From assembly GCA_014584695.1 (NCBI GenBank), contig JACTMI010000018.1:1-45000 (forward strand): a DNA stretch of 45,000 nt, given 5' to 3'. The stretch is from Acidobacteriota bacterium. Its GTDB lineage: Bacteria > Acidobacteriota > Thermoanaerobaculia > Multivoradales > JAGPDF01. Shown piece by piece: positions 6,730 through 14,834 of this stretch; position 1 is the stretch's first letter; every line of letters begins with the position of its first letter. The notes under the pieces are model-generated. The model ran no database searches, was not told where the DNA came from, and was given only the letters and a program-made list of their open reading frames with translations. Made by a program: the position numbers and the translations under genes.

Positions 6730-8340
6730 TCAACGCTCCGCCGCCGGCACCGCCGTCAGCGCGAGCGGCAGCAGGATGGTGAATCTCGTGCCCGTCCCGG
6801 GAGCGGTCTCGAGCTCGATGGCGCCACGGTGCGCGCGCACGATGCCGAGCACCGCCGCCAGCCCGAGGCCCCGGCCGGTGAATTTGGTCGAGAAGAAGGG
6901 CTCGAAGATGCGCGGCAGGGCCTCTTCGCCGATGCCGGCGCCGTCGTCGGCGACCGACAGGTAGGCGTAGCGGCCCTCTTCGAGTGCCCGGCCCATCTCC
7001 GCCCGGTCGAGGCGATCGCGGTCGCAGCTGCATTCGCCGGTCGCGACCGTGATCGTCCCGCCCTCGCCCGGGATCGCCTCCGAGGCGTTGAGCAGCAGGT
7101 TCAGGACGACCTGCCGGATCTGGGTCGCGTCCCCCTCGAGGCCGGGCCCGGGCCGCGCCAACTCGAGGTGGAGCGTCCGCGTCGCCGGCATCGCCACCCG
7201 CACCAGCTCCGCCATCTCGCGCACGATCTCGTTGAGTCCCAGCCAGGCCACCTCGAGCTGGCCGCCGCCGGCGAAGGCGAGCATCTTCTGGGTCAGCTCG
7301 GCGGCGCGCTGGGCACCGACCAGGATCTCGTCGAGCAGCGGGCGGATCGGCGAGGCGTCGCCGGCCTTGCGCCGGGCGAGCTCGGCGTAGCCCTGGATGC
7401 CGGTGAGCAGGTTGTTGAAGTCGTGCGCCACGCCGCCGGCCAGGCGGCCGAGCGCATCCAGGCGCTGGGCGCTCTGCATGTCGCGCTCGAGCCGGCGCCG
7501 CTCGGCCTCGGCGGCGCGCTGCTCGGTCACGTCCTCGGCCAGCACCAGCAGGCAGGCCTCGCCGTCCATCTCGATCCGCATCGCGGAAATGAGCGCCTGC
7601 CGCGGCTCGCCCCGCGCGCTGCGGACGCGCGCCGGCAGCCGCTGGACGAAGCCGTCCTGGAGGACGGCCGCGATCACCCGCTGGCGCTCCTCGGCGCCGT
7701 CCCAGAGCCCGAGCTCGGCGCCGCTCTTGCCGATCAGCTCCTGCCGCGGCAGGCCGATCAGGCGGGCGAAGGTCTCGTTGACGTCGAGGAAGCGGCCGGT
7801 CGCGAGCGAGCTGATCGAGAGGCCTCCCGGGTTGACGTGAAAGGCGGTCGCGAAGCGGCGCTCCGACTGGCGCAGCCGCTCGAGCATCTGCCGCTCCTCG
7901 GTCAGGTCCCGCTGCTTTCCCCACGCCGCGACGAGATGTCCCTCCTCGACGACGCCGACTGCGGAGTTGAGGAAGATCCGCTCGGCGCCCTGGCGGTCGA
8001 CCTCGACCGATTCGACATCCCGATAGCGGTAGCCGCCGCGCACGAAGGCGTGCAGCGAGCTCTGCGTGATCGGGTTGTCCACCACCAGCATTTCGGAGAC
8101 CGCCCGGCCGATCAGCTCCTCCTCGCTCGCGAAGCCGTACATCCTCGCCATCGCCGGGTTGGCCGCGGCGAGGCGCCCGGAGAGCAGGATGCGGCGCACC
8201 TGCTCCGCCTCGTCGAGGTCGAGCGGGATCGGCGGCGCGAAATCGAGCCGGTAGATCCCCTCGCCGCTCGCCGCGACGAGCTCTCGGTAGAAACGGAGCT
8301 CCAGATCGGCACGGAGCGTATTCGAGGTCTCGACTTTCAC
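6730..8340 (-). CDS. PAS-domain sensor histidine kinase, probably cytosolic
   Basis: This 536-aa kinase has no membrane segment. An N-terminal PAS region (about 20-150) is followed by a second PAS (about 160-275, with FLDVNETFARLIGL), a short coiled coil, then the H-box GGVAHDFNNLLTGIQGYAEL with phospho-acceptor His306. The ATPase domain has the N-box QVVLNLLLNASEAI, G1 DDGAGI, an FEPFFSTK F-box and G2 GRGLGLAAV. The VAHDFNNLL form of the H-box is typical of NtrB/hybrid-type kinases. The start is a GTG at 8340 with TTGGAG about 5 nt upstream. No response regulator is encoded nearby, so it is an orphan kinase. It is divergent from the permease gene; the sensed signal is unknown. Confidence 0.9.
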   Translation of the reverse strand: MKVETSNTLRADLELRFYRELVAASGEGIYRLDFAPPIPLDLDEAEQVRRILLSGRLAAANPAMARMYGFASEEELIGRAVSEMLVVDNPITQSSLHAFVRGGYRYRDVESVEVDRQGAERIFLNSAVGVVEEGHLVAAWGKQRDLTEERQMLERLRQSERRFATAFHVNPGGLSISSLATGRFLDVNETFARLIGLPRQELIGKSGAELGLWDGAEERQRVIAAVLQDGFVQRLPARVRSARGEPRQALISAMRIEMDGEACLLVLAEDVTEQRAAEAERRRLERDMQSAQRLDALGRLAGGVAHDFNNLLTGIQGYAELARRKAGDASPIRPLLDEILVGAQRAAELTQKMLAFAGGGQLEVAWLGLNEIVREMAELVRVAMPATRTLHLELARPGPGLEGDATQIRQVVLNLLLNASEAIPGEGGTITVATGECSCDRDRLDRAEMGRALEEGRYAYLSVADDGAGIGEEALPRIFEPFFSTKFTGRGLGLAAVLGIVRAHRGAIELETAPGTGTRFTILLPLALTAVPAAER

Positions 8341-8438
8341 GGGGACTCCAATGAGTCTGAAGCCGGGACGGCTCGGGCGTCAAGAGCGGCCGGTCGCGGG
8401 CTGGCGGCGCGCCGCCGGACCTCCGGCCGAGCTTCCGG

Positions 8439-8444
8439 TAATCT
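8439..8444 (+). promoter_or_regulatory. -10-like TAATCT upstream of the AI-2E permease
   Basis: TAATCT lies 29 nt before the ATG at 8474 and leaves room for a leader with the GGGAGAG ribosome site. No confident -35 element was found. Confidence 0.35.
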
Positions 8445-8473
8445 CCCCCTCGCCGAACCCGGGAGAGAGCGAC

Positions 8474-9592
8474 ATGCCGGAATCCCCCCGCTTCGCCGAG
8501 GACCGCTCGCGCTGGATCGTCCTGGTCGCCGCCACGGCGATCGCGGTCTACCTGTGCTGGAAGATGCTCCAGCCCTTCCTCTCCGTCGTGCTCTGGTCGA
8601 GCATGCTGGCGCTGCTCTTCTCGCCGGTGCAGCGGCGGCTGGCGCGCCGGCTGCCCGCGAGCCTGGCGGCGACGCTCACGCTGCTGCTGGTGCTGGCGAC
8701 CGTCATCGTGCCGCTGGGCGCGGTGACCGGCGCGCTGGTCAACGAGATCTCGGAGTTCGTCGGCACCGCCCCGGAGCGGCTCAAGCGGCTGCTCGAGGAT
8801 CCCGCCTACGGCGGCCGGATCCAGCAGGGCCTCGACCTGCTCGACCAGCATTTCGACCTGCGCAAGAACCTGACCCGCGAAGCCCTGCAGGAGCACCTCG
8901 GCGGCGCGGGACAGTCGCTGGTCAAGGGCACCTTCAACGTCCTCGGCGGCGCACTGGGAGCGCTCGTCAACCTGGCCTTCATCCTGTTCGCGCTCTTCTT
9001 CCTGCTGCGCGACGGCGAGCGCTTCCTGGCGGCGGTGCGCGGCTACCTGCCGCTGGCGCCGGCCGAGAGCGACCAGATGTTCGAGCGGACGCGCGAGATC
9101 ATCCAGGCCAGCGTCAACGGCGTGCTGCTGATCGCGGCGCTCCAGGGGCTGATGGGCGGGCTCGCCTTCGCCGTCCTGGGCCTCCCCTCGGCCCTGCTCT
9201 GGGGTGTCGTGATGATGCTGCTGTCGATCCTGCCGATGGTCGGCGCCGGCCTCATCTGGCTGCCGGCGGCGCTGCTGCTGGTGGCGCAGGGGGCCTACGG
9301 CAAGGCGATCGTCCTCGTGCTCTGGGGCGCGCTCGCGATCGGCTCGGTCGACAACTTCCTGCGGCCGCGCCTGGTCGGCCAGCGCGCGCGCATGCACGAG
9401 CTGGTGATCTTCTTCGCCGTGCTCGGCGGGCTCAGGGTCTTCGGCGTGCTCGGGCTCTTCTTCGGGCCGGTCGTGGTGGCGGTCACGACCTCGCTGTTCG
9501 AAGTCTTCCGGCGCGGCGGCGGGAGCGGCCAGCGCCCGGACGCGGCGCCGCAGCCCTCGGTGCCCCCCGCCGCCGATCCGCCGCCGGTTTGA
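8474..9592 (+). CDS. AI-2E family transporter (UPF0118/PerM type)
   Basis: The 372-aa membrane protein has the AI-2E family layout: two N-terminal helices (about residues 15-55), a third near 75-95, an amphipathic soluble stretch, then a C-terminal set of helices including FNVLGGALGALVNLAFILFALFFLLRDG as one hydrophobic span. The conserved RPRLVGQRARMHELVIFFAVLGG region is also clear. Members export autoinducer-2, act as Na+/H+ antiporters or are uncharacterised, so substrate cannot be inferred. A proline-rich tail ends the chain. The ATG at 8474 is chosen for its GGGAGAG site; the frame stays open 41 codons further upstream. The stop codon overlaps the -35 of the candidate thiamine-operon promoter. 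Confidence 0.88.
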   Translation: MPESPRFAEDRSRWIVLVAATAIAVYLCWKMLQPFLSVVLWSSMLALLFSPVQRRLARRLPASLAATLTLLLVLATVIVPLGAVTGALVNEISEFVGTAPERLKRLLEDPAYGGRIQQGLDLLDQHFDLRKNLTREALQEHLGGAGQSLVKGTFNVLGGALGALVNLAFILFALFFLLRDGERFLAAVRGYLPLAPAESDQMFERTREIIQASVNGVLLIAALQGLMGGLAFAVLGLPSALLWGVVMMLLSILPMVGAGLIWLPAALLLVAQGAYGKAIVLVLWGALAIGSVDNFLRPRLVGQRARMHELVIFFAVLGGLRVFGVLGLFFGPVVVAVTTSLFEVFRRGGGSGQRPDAAPQPSVPPAADPPPV

Positions 9593-9617
9593 CTCGCGGC
9601 CCGGCGCGCGTCACACT
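9589..9617 (+). promoter_or_regulatory. Candidate promoter of the TPP-riboswitch operon
   Basis: TTGACT at 9589-9594 and CACACT at 9612-9617 are separated by 17 nt, a good sigma-70-like arrangement. Initiation near 9624 would start the RNA just upstream of the riboswitch P1 stem. The -35 overlaps the stop codon of the preceding gene. Confidence 0.5.
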
Positions 9618-9627
9618 TGGCGCGTCG

Positions 9628-9713
9628 GAGCCTAGGGGTGGCCCTGGAGAGCGGGGCCTGAGATCACACCCTCAAGACCTGATCCGGTTCGTACCGGCGT
9701 AGGGAAGGCCAGC
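9628..9713 (+). ncRNA. TPP riboswitch (THI element)
   Basis: The aptamer core is recognisable by sequence: GGGGTG (9635-9640), the CCTGAGA box (9657-9663), CACCC, then ACCTGATCCGGTTC and TACCGGCGTAGGGAA. The 5' GCCTA and the 3' TAGG-GAAGGC can form P1, and GGGGTG pairs with CACCC. These are the hallmark segments of the thiamine pyrophosphate riboswitch, which lowers expression when TPP is abundant. It sits about 90 nt before a TonB-dependent receptor followed by a PnuC-type permease and a kinase, so the whole operon is probably thiamine-regulated. No poly-U terminator follows, so control of translation is more likely. Confidence 0.93.
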
Positions 9714-9763
9714 GGCGAAGTCGCCCGCCCCGTCTCGATCTCACGTCCCGAAGGGTTCCGCTA

Positions 9764-9796
9764 CCCGCGGCTCCGGACCCGTGCCGGAGCGGGAGG
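9764..9796 (+). promoter_or_regulatory. Possible Shine-Dalgarno-sequestering hairpin (riboswitch expression platform)
   Basis: CTCCGG (9771-9776) pairs with CCGGAG (9784-9789), and across a 3-nt bulge CCCG (9764-9767) pairs with CGGG (9790-9793). The latter is part of the GGGAGG ribosome site of the receptor gene, whose ATG is at 9802. The hairpin could thus hide the ribosome site in the TPP-bound state. The competing anti-sequestering pairing was not worked out. Confidence 0.5.
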
Positions 9797-9801
9797 CGAA
9801 C

Positions 9802-12138
9802 ATGACCCGTCACCGATTCCGATTCCTCGTCGCAACCGCCTGCGCCGCAACCCTGGCCGCGGGCGCCACCCGCGCCGACGCCGCCCGGGTCGAGGGAACC
9901 GTGCGGGCCCTCGGCGGCGGGCCGGTCCCGGCCGCGACGGTCTCGACCTCGACAGGCGTCTCGACCTGGACCGACGCCGAGGGCCGCTTCGAGCTCGACG
10001 CCGAGCCGGGCCGGCTGCGCCTGACGGTGGTCGCGGAGGGCTTCGCCCCGCTCGCCCTGCCCCTCGCGCTCCCCCCCGAGGGGCTGCGCCTCGAGCTCCA
10101 GCTCGAGCCCCCGGCCCGTTTCGTCGAGGAAGTGGTCGTGGCCGCCGTGCGCGTGGCGCAGGATGCCCCGTCGGCGGTTTCGGAGATCGCGGGGCTGGCG
10201 CTCGAGCGGGCCGACTACGGCCAGGAGATGCCCTTCCTGCTCACCGCGACGCCCTCGATCGCGAGCTACTCGGAGACCGGCCTGCAGCAGGGCGGCGGCT
10301 ACTCTTACTTCACCCTGCGCGGCCTGCCGCAGTCGCGCGTCAGCATGACCCTCGACGGCGTGCCGCTCAACGATCCGGAGGAATCGGCGGTCTATTTCGC
10401 CAACTTCGGTGACTTCACGAGCGCGCTCTCGGCGGTGCGGGTCGAGCGCGGCGCCGGCACCGCCGCGCTCGGCTCGGCCGCCTACGGCGGCGCCATCCGC
10501 TTCGAGAGCGTCGCCCTCGGCGAGATCTCCTCCGCCAGCGTCGAGGCCGGCCTGGGCAGCTACGGCACCGGCCGCGCCGCGGCCTCCTGGCAGAGCGGGC
10601 GGCTGGCTTCGGGGCTGGCGCTGTTCGGGCGCGTCTCCTACCAGGAGACCGACGGCTGGCGCGAGCGCTCCGGCGTCACCCAGCGCAGTCTCTTCCTGGG
10701 CGGAGACTACCGGGGTGAGTCGACCTACTACCGCTTCTTCGGCTTCTCCGGCCGCGAGCGGACCCAACTGGCGTTCCTGGCGGTCGAGCCCTGGATCCTC
10801 GAAGTCGACCCGCGCGCCAACCCGATGCAGCCCGAGGAAAAGGACGCCTTCGGCCAGGACCTGTTCTACCTCCAGGTCGCGCGGACGCTGGGCGGCGGCG
10901 CCGAGATCGCCGCCCAGGCCTACTACAGCGGGGCACAAGGATCGCTGCGGCTCTACGATGACCCGGTGACCCGCACTGGGCTCGCGAAGTACGGCATCGA
11001 CGGTCACACGGTCGGCCTGTTGCTGTCGGGCCGGGCGCGCGGCGAGCGCTGGCGGCTCGACGCCGGCCTGCACGGGCTCGACTTCGAGCGCGATCACTTC
11101 GCCTTCGCCGAGAGCGGCGCCCGGCTCTACCGCAACACCGGCGCCAAGCAGGAGCTCTCCGGCTTCGCCAAGCTGGCCTGGGAGGCGACCCCCCGGCTGC
11201 GCCTGTTCGGTGACCTCGAGCTGCGGTGGGCGCAGTTCCGCTATCGCGGCACGGTTGACCTGCCGGCGGTCGACTGGGGCTTCGCCAACCCCCGCGTCGG
11301 TGCCCGCTTCGCCGCCACCGAGCGGCTGGATCTCTGGCTCTCGGTCGGCCGCGCCGGGCGCGAGCCGGCGCGCAACGACCTGCTCGAGGGGCAGGACGAC
11401 CTCGGCGCACCGGTCGATCTCGAGCGGGTTCGCCCCGAGCGGGTGACCGACTACGAAGCCGGGCTCGACTGGCGCTCGCCGCGGGCCACGGTCTCGGCGA
11501 CCCTCTACGCCATGGAGTTCGAGGACGAGATCGCCGCCACCGGCGAGCAATCGGATCTGGGCTACGCCATCCGGCGCAATCTGCCCGAGAGCTCCCGGCG
11601 CGGCCTCGAGCTCGAGGCGAGCTTCCGGCCGAGCGAGCGCTGGCGACTCAGCGCGGTCGCCAACGTCTCGCGCAATCGGGTCGAGGTCTGGAGCCAGGCG
11701 CTCGACGTCTACGACGAGAGTGGCTACGCGGGAACCGCGCTGGTCACCGTGCACGACACGCCGACCGCGCTGTCGCCCGAGACCATCCTCGGCGCCGCCG
11801 CCGACTGGAGAATCGCCCCCGGCCTTGAGCTCGCGCTCTCGGCCCGCTGGGTCGACCGCGCGTTCCTCGACAACCTGGGCGAGGCGAGTCTGGCGACCCC
11901 CTCCTACGGTTGGGCGGACCTCGCGCTGCGGGTCGAGCTCGGACGCTGGATCCGGGCCGGCGCGCCGGCGCTCTCCCTGCGCGTCAACAACCTGCTCGAC
12001 GAGCGGCGAGCCTGGCCATCGGGCTACAGCTACCCCTATCTGGTGCGCGCGGGCGGCAGCGAAGCGCTCCACGGCATTCCTTACTTCTATCCGCTGGCGC
12101 CGCGCCACCTGATCGGCGCGCTGGAGCTGCGCTTCTAG
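9802..12138 (+). CDS. TonB-dependent outer-membrane receptor, probably for thiamine
   Basis: The 778-aa protein has a signal peptide (about 1-27), a carboxypeptidase-regulatory-like beta-sandwich (about 28-90, VEGTVRALGGGPVPAATV), a plug domain (about 110-235, with FTLRGLPQSRVSMTLDGVPL and RVERGAGTAALGSAAYGGAI), and a beta-barrel ending in terminal Phe (GALELRF). SLRVNNLLDERR near the end is the usual TonB-dependent C-terminal block. It would move a ligand across the outer membrane using TonB energy. The ATG at 9802 is preferred for its GGGAGG site; a GTG seven codons upstream is in frame. The TPP riboswitch before it and the PnuT-like permease 10 nt after it argue for thiamine or a derivative as ligand. 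Confidence 0.92.
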   Translation: MTRHRFRFLVATACAATLAAGATRADAARVEGTVRALGGGPVPAATVSTSTGVSTWTDAEGRFELDAEPGRLRLTVVAEGFAPLALPLALPPEGLRLELQLEPPARFVEEVVVAAVRVAQDAPSAVSEIAGLALERADYGQEMPFLLTATPSIASYSETGLQQGGGYSYFTLRGLPQSRVSMTLDGVPLNDPEESAVYFANFGDFTSALSAVRVERGAGTAALGSAAYGGAIRFESVALGEISSASVEAGLGSYGTGRAAASWQSGRLASGLALFGRVSYQETDGWRERSGVTQRSLFLGGDYRGESTYYRFFGFSGRERTQLAFLAVEPWILEVDPRANPMQPEEKDAFGQDLFYLQVARTLGGGAEIAAQAYYSGAQGSLRLYDDPVTRTGLAKYGIDGHTVGLLLSGRARGERWRLDAGLHGLDFERDHFAFAESGARLYRNTGAKQELSGFAKLAWEATPRLRLFGDLELRWAQFRYRGTVDLPAVDWGFANPRVGARFAATERLDLWLSVGRAGREPARNDLLEGQDDLGAPVDLERVRPERVTDYEAGLDWRSPRATVSATLYAMEFEDEIAATGEQSDLGYAIRRNLPESSRRGLELEASFRPSERWRLSAVANVSRNRVEVWSQALDVYDESGYAGTALVTVHDTPTALSPETILGAAADWRIAPGLELALSARWVDRAFLDNLGEASLATPSYGWADLALRVELGRWIRAGAPALSLRVNNLLDERRAWPSGYSYPYLVRAGGSEALHGIPYFYPLAPRHLIGALELRF

Positions 12139-12148
12139 GCGCGCCGCG

Positions 12149-12739
12149 ATGGATCCGCTCGAGCTGGCCGGCGTCGCGACCGGCGTCGTCGCGGTGGCGC
12201 TGACCGTGCGTCAGAACCCGATCTGCTGGCCGATCGGCATGGTCAACGTCGCGCTCTTCGCGGTGGTCTTCGCGCGCGCCCGCCTCTACGCCGACTCGGG
12301 GCTGCAGCTGGTCTACTTCGCGCTCTGCGCTTACGGCTGGTGGCAGTGGCGGCACGGCGGCGCCGGTGGCGGTGCGCTCGAGGTCGGACGGACTCCGCCG
12401 CGCGCCGCGCTGGCGCTGGCCGCCGCCGCCGTCGCTGGCGCGCTCGGGCTGGGCGCGCTGCTGCACCATTCGACCGACGCCTCGTTTCCCTGGCTCGACT
12501 CGGCGCTCGCGGCGGGCAGCCTGGTCGCGCAGTACCTGCAGGCGCGCAAGTGGATCGAGAACTGGCTGCTCTGGATCGCCGTCGATCTCGCCTACGTCGG
12601 CATGTACGTCGCCAAGGCGCTGTTCGCGACCGCGCTCCTCTACCTCGCCTTCACCGCGCTCGCGGTCTCCGGCTGGCTCGCCTGGCGCCGCTCGCTCGCG
12701 GCGCGGCGGCTCGCGGCGGCGGCGCACCCGAACGCATGA
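12149..12739 (+). CDS. pnuT: PnuC-family permease, probable thiamine transporter PnuT
   Basis: The 196-aa membrane protein has about seven predicted helices and the PnuC family signatures QNPICWPIGMVNV, YFALCAYGWWQW and KWIENWLLWIAVDLAYVGMY. PnuC-type permeases are facilitators that work with a cytoplasmic kinase trapping the vitamin by phosphorylation. The subfamily is set by context: a TPP riboswitch controls the operon and the receptor stop lies 10 nt upstream, which points to thiamine (PnuT) rather than nicotinamide riboside (PnuC). The stop overlaps the next start as ATGA, so the kinase is coupled to it. Substrate is inference, though well supported. Confidence 0.85.
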   Translation: MDPLELAGVATGVVAVALTVRQNPICWPIGMVNVALFAVVFARARLYADSGLQLVYFALCAYGWWQWRHGGAGGGALEVGRTPPRAALALAAAAVAGALGLGALLHHSTDASFPWLDSALAAGSLVAQYLQARKWIENWLLWIAVDLAYVGMYVAKALFATALLYLAFTALAVSGWLAWRRSLAARRLAAAAHPNA

Positions 12740-13281
12740 GCCGCTCGGTTCCCCTGCGCGCGGTGCTGACCGGCCCGGAGTCGACCGGCAAGACCTGGCT
12801 CGCCGGCCGGCTCGCCCCCCGCTTCGGCGCTCCGGTCTCGGAGGAGGCGGCGCGACGGGTCGCCGAGGCGCGCGGGGGCGCCCTCGACGCCGCCGACATC
12901 CATGACGTGGCGCGGCTCGAGATCGAGCTCGAGGACCTGGCGGAGGCGAGCGCGCGCGCCCGCGGCGCACCGCTCGTCCTGCACGACACCGACCTGGTCT
13001 CGACGGTGGTCTACGGCCGCCATTACAACGGCAGCTGTCCGCCCTGGATCGAGCGCGCCGCGCGGGCGCGGCGCGCCGATCTGTACCTGCTGCTGCTGCC
13101 CGACGTGCCCTTCACTCCGGAGCCGGGCCTGCGCGGCAACGAGCGGGATCGGGCGGCGCAGCTGCCGCTCTTCCGCGCCGCGCTCGCAGAGCTCGGCATC
13201 CGGCCGGTCGAGATCGGCGGTGGCTGGCAGGAGCGCGAGCTCGCCGCGCTCCAGGTGCTGGCGCGGGCCCTGCGCGCCTGA
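12736..13281 (+). CDS. NadR-like P-loop kinase, candidate thiamine-trapping kinase
   Basis: The 181-aa protein has a Walker A loop TGPESTGKTWLA near residue 10 and resembles the ribosylnicotinamide kinase domain of NadR. Shared features include LHDTDLVSTVVYGRHYNG, the DLYLLLLPDVPF segment, LRGNERDRAAQLPLF and a C-terminal IGGGWQER. It lacks the NadR DNA-binding and adenylyltransferase domains. Its ATG overlaps the permease stop (ATGA). In NAD salvage, PnuC and NadR form such a transport-and-trap pair; here the TPP riboswitch implies that thiamine is phosphorylated instead. The usual thiamine kinases (ThiN, ThiM/ThiK, Tnr3 type) are not in this operon. The specificity is inference, with nicotinamide riboside the main alternative. 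Confidence 0.8.
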   Translation: MSRSVPLRAVLTGPESTGKTWLAGRLAPRFGAPVSEEAARRVAEARGGALDAADIHDVARLEIELEDLAEASARARGAPLVLHDTDLVSTVVYGRHYNGSCPPWIERAARARRADLYLLLLPDVPFTPEPGLRGNERDRAAQLPLFRAALAELGIRPVEIGGGWQERELAALQVLARALRA

Positions 13282-13335
13282 TCGGAGCCGCGGCGCCCGG
13301 CGCGCCGGCCGCTCCCCGGGGACCGCGCCTCGCGA

Positions 13336-13341
13336 TAGCCT
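13336..13341 (+). promoter_or_regulatory. -10-like TAGCCT, 9 nt before the MFS start
   Basis: TAGCCT preceded by CGA lies 9 nt before the GTG at 13351 with no Shine-Dalgarno between. The same hexamer in the same setting precedes the nuclease gene at 1319. A leaderless or near-leaderless transcript is likely. Confidence 0.4.
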
Positions 13342-13350
13342 CCCCCGCCC

Positions 13351-14793
13351 GTGCACTCCGCGCTCCCCACGACCGACCGCGAGGCGACCTTCCGCGCGCT
13401 CCTGCTCGCGGTCTTCCTCTCCGCCATGGAGGCGACGATCGTCTCGACCGCGCTGCCGCGCATCGTCGCCGACCTGGGCGGCCTGTCGCTCTACGGCTGG
13501 ATCAGCTCGGTCTACCTGCTGGCTTCGACCGTGACCATGCCGCTGGTCGGGCGGCTGGCCGACCTGCGCGGTCGCAAGCCGGTCTTCCAGGCGGGTCTGG
13601 CGCTCTTTTTCGCCGGCTCGGCGCTCGCCGGCTGGGCCACCTCGATCGGCTGGCTGCTCGCCGGCCGGATCGTCCAGGGTCTGGGCGCCGGAGCGATCCA
13701 TCCGGTCGCGATGACGATCATCGGCGACCACTACCCGGTCGAAGAGCGGGCGCGGGTGCAGGGCATCATCGGCTCGATCTGGGCGGTGGCGGGGGTCACC
13801 GGACCGCTGCTCGGGGCCCTGCTGGTCGAGGGTCCCGGCTGGCGCTGGGTGTTCTGGATCAACCTGCCGTTCGCCGCCGCGTCGGCGTTCGCGCTCCAGC
13901 GCGCGCTCCACGATCCTCCCGCCGACCGCGCCGCCGGTTCGCTCGACTGGATCGGCGCGGCGCTGCTGGTCGGCGCTTCGGTCGGCGTGCTGCTCGCGGT
14001 CGAAGGGCACTTCCCGCTGGCCGCCGGCGGGGGCGGCCTGCTCGCGCTGGCGCTGTTTGTGCGGGTCGAGCGCCGGACGGCCCATCCGCTGGTCCCCTTC
14101 GCGCTGCTCGCGCGGCCGGAGGTGTCGATCTCCTCCGGGGCGTCGGCGGCCGCCGGCGCGATCCTGATGGGGTTCGTCGCCTATCTGCCGCTCTACGTCC
14201 AGGGGGTGATCGGGCGCGGACCGGCCGCCTCGGGGGTGGTGCTCGGGCCGCTGCTGGTCGGCTGGCCGGTCGCCTCGACGCTGTCGATTCGCTGGGTGCG
14301 CCGGGTGGGCTTCCGGCGCGTCGCCGTGACCGGCTCGCTCGCCATCGCGGCGGCCATGGTCGCGCTCGCCCTCGCCGCGGCGGCGCGCGCCCCGCTCTGG
14401 CTGTTGGGCCTGGCGAGCGGCCTGGGGGGCATCGGCCTCGGACTCGCGGTGACCTCGCTCATGGTGGCGCTGCAGGTCGGCGTCGACGTCCGGGAGCGCG
14501 GCATCGCCACCGCGACCAACCTCTTCGCCCGCTCGCTCGGCAGCGCCCTCGGCGTCGGTCTGCTCGGCGGCCTGCTGGCGCGCGGGCTCGGCACCGGCGC
14601 GGTCGCCGAGCAGGTCCGCCTGGCCCTCTCGCCGCTGCCCGGCGCGCCCGCCACGGCGCTCGATCCGGTGGCGGTCGCGGTGCTGGATGCCGCCCTCGCT
14701 CCCGTCTGGGCCCTGCTGGTCGGTCTCGGTCTCGTCCACGCCTGGATCGTCGCCCGCTATCCCCGCGACGCCGGCCGGGCCGGTGGGGGCTGA
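13351..14793 (+). CDS. MFS drug/proton antiporter, DHA2 (EmrB/QacA) type
   Basis: The 480-aa protein has the hydrophobicity of a 14-helix major facilitator. The first helix carries LSAMEATIVSTALPRIVADLGG (split over the helix and loop), the family's proton-linked motif D1 with Glu in place of the usual Asp. Motif A follows as GRLADLRGRKPVF, and motif C-like residues occur in AVAGVTGPLLGALL. Such proteins export lipophilic drugs or metabolites. There is no adjacent membrane-fusion protein, so it probably acts alone at the inner membrane. The GTG start at 13351 agrees with the family N-terminus. It follows the thiamine operon by 69 nt with its own -10-like element, so it is probably not part of that operon. 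Confidence 0.9.
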   Translation: MHSALPTTDREATFRALLLAVFLSAMEATIVSTALPRIVADLGGLSLYGWISSVYLLASTVTMPLVGRLADLRGRKPVFQAGLALFFAGSALAGWATSIGWLLAGRIVQGLGAGAIHPVAMTIIGDHYPVEERARVQGIIGSIWAVAGVTGPLLGALLVEGPGWRWVFWINLPFAAASAFALQRALHDPPADRAAGSLDWIGAALLVGASVGVLLAVEGHFPLAAGGGGLLALALFVRVERRTAHPLVPFALLARPEVSISSGASAAAGAILMGFVAYLPLYVQGVIGRGPAASGVVLGPLLVGWPVASTLSIRWVRRVGFRRVAVTGSLAIAAAMVALALAAAARAPLWLLGLASGLGGIGLGLAVTSLMVALQVGVDVRERGIATATNLFARSLGSALGVGLLGGLLARGLGTGAVAEQVRLALSPLPGAPATALDPVAVAVLDAALAPVWALLVGLGLVHAWIVARYPRDAGRAGGG

Positions 14794-14822
14794 GCGCCGC
14801 GGCGGCGGGTGGCCGCGTGGAG

Positions 14823-14828
14823 TACGCT
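14823..14828 (+). promoter_or_regulatory. -10-like TACGCT, 6 nt before the META-domain gene
   Basis: TACGCT ends 6 nt before the ATG at 14835. The intervening TGAAGG is too close to act as a normal Shine-Dalgarno, so leaderless initiation is a fair reading. Confidence 0.4.
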
Positions 14829-14834
14829 TGAAGG

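Noticed and set aside
6614-9397. A 927-codon open frame on the minus strand across the kinase and permease genes
   Set aside because: Its translation is low-complexity and Arg/Gly/Gln-rich, with no domain. It covers clear kinase and AI-2E proteins in other frames. Long antisense frames are expected at this GC content.
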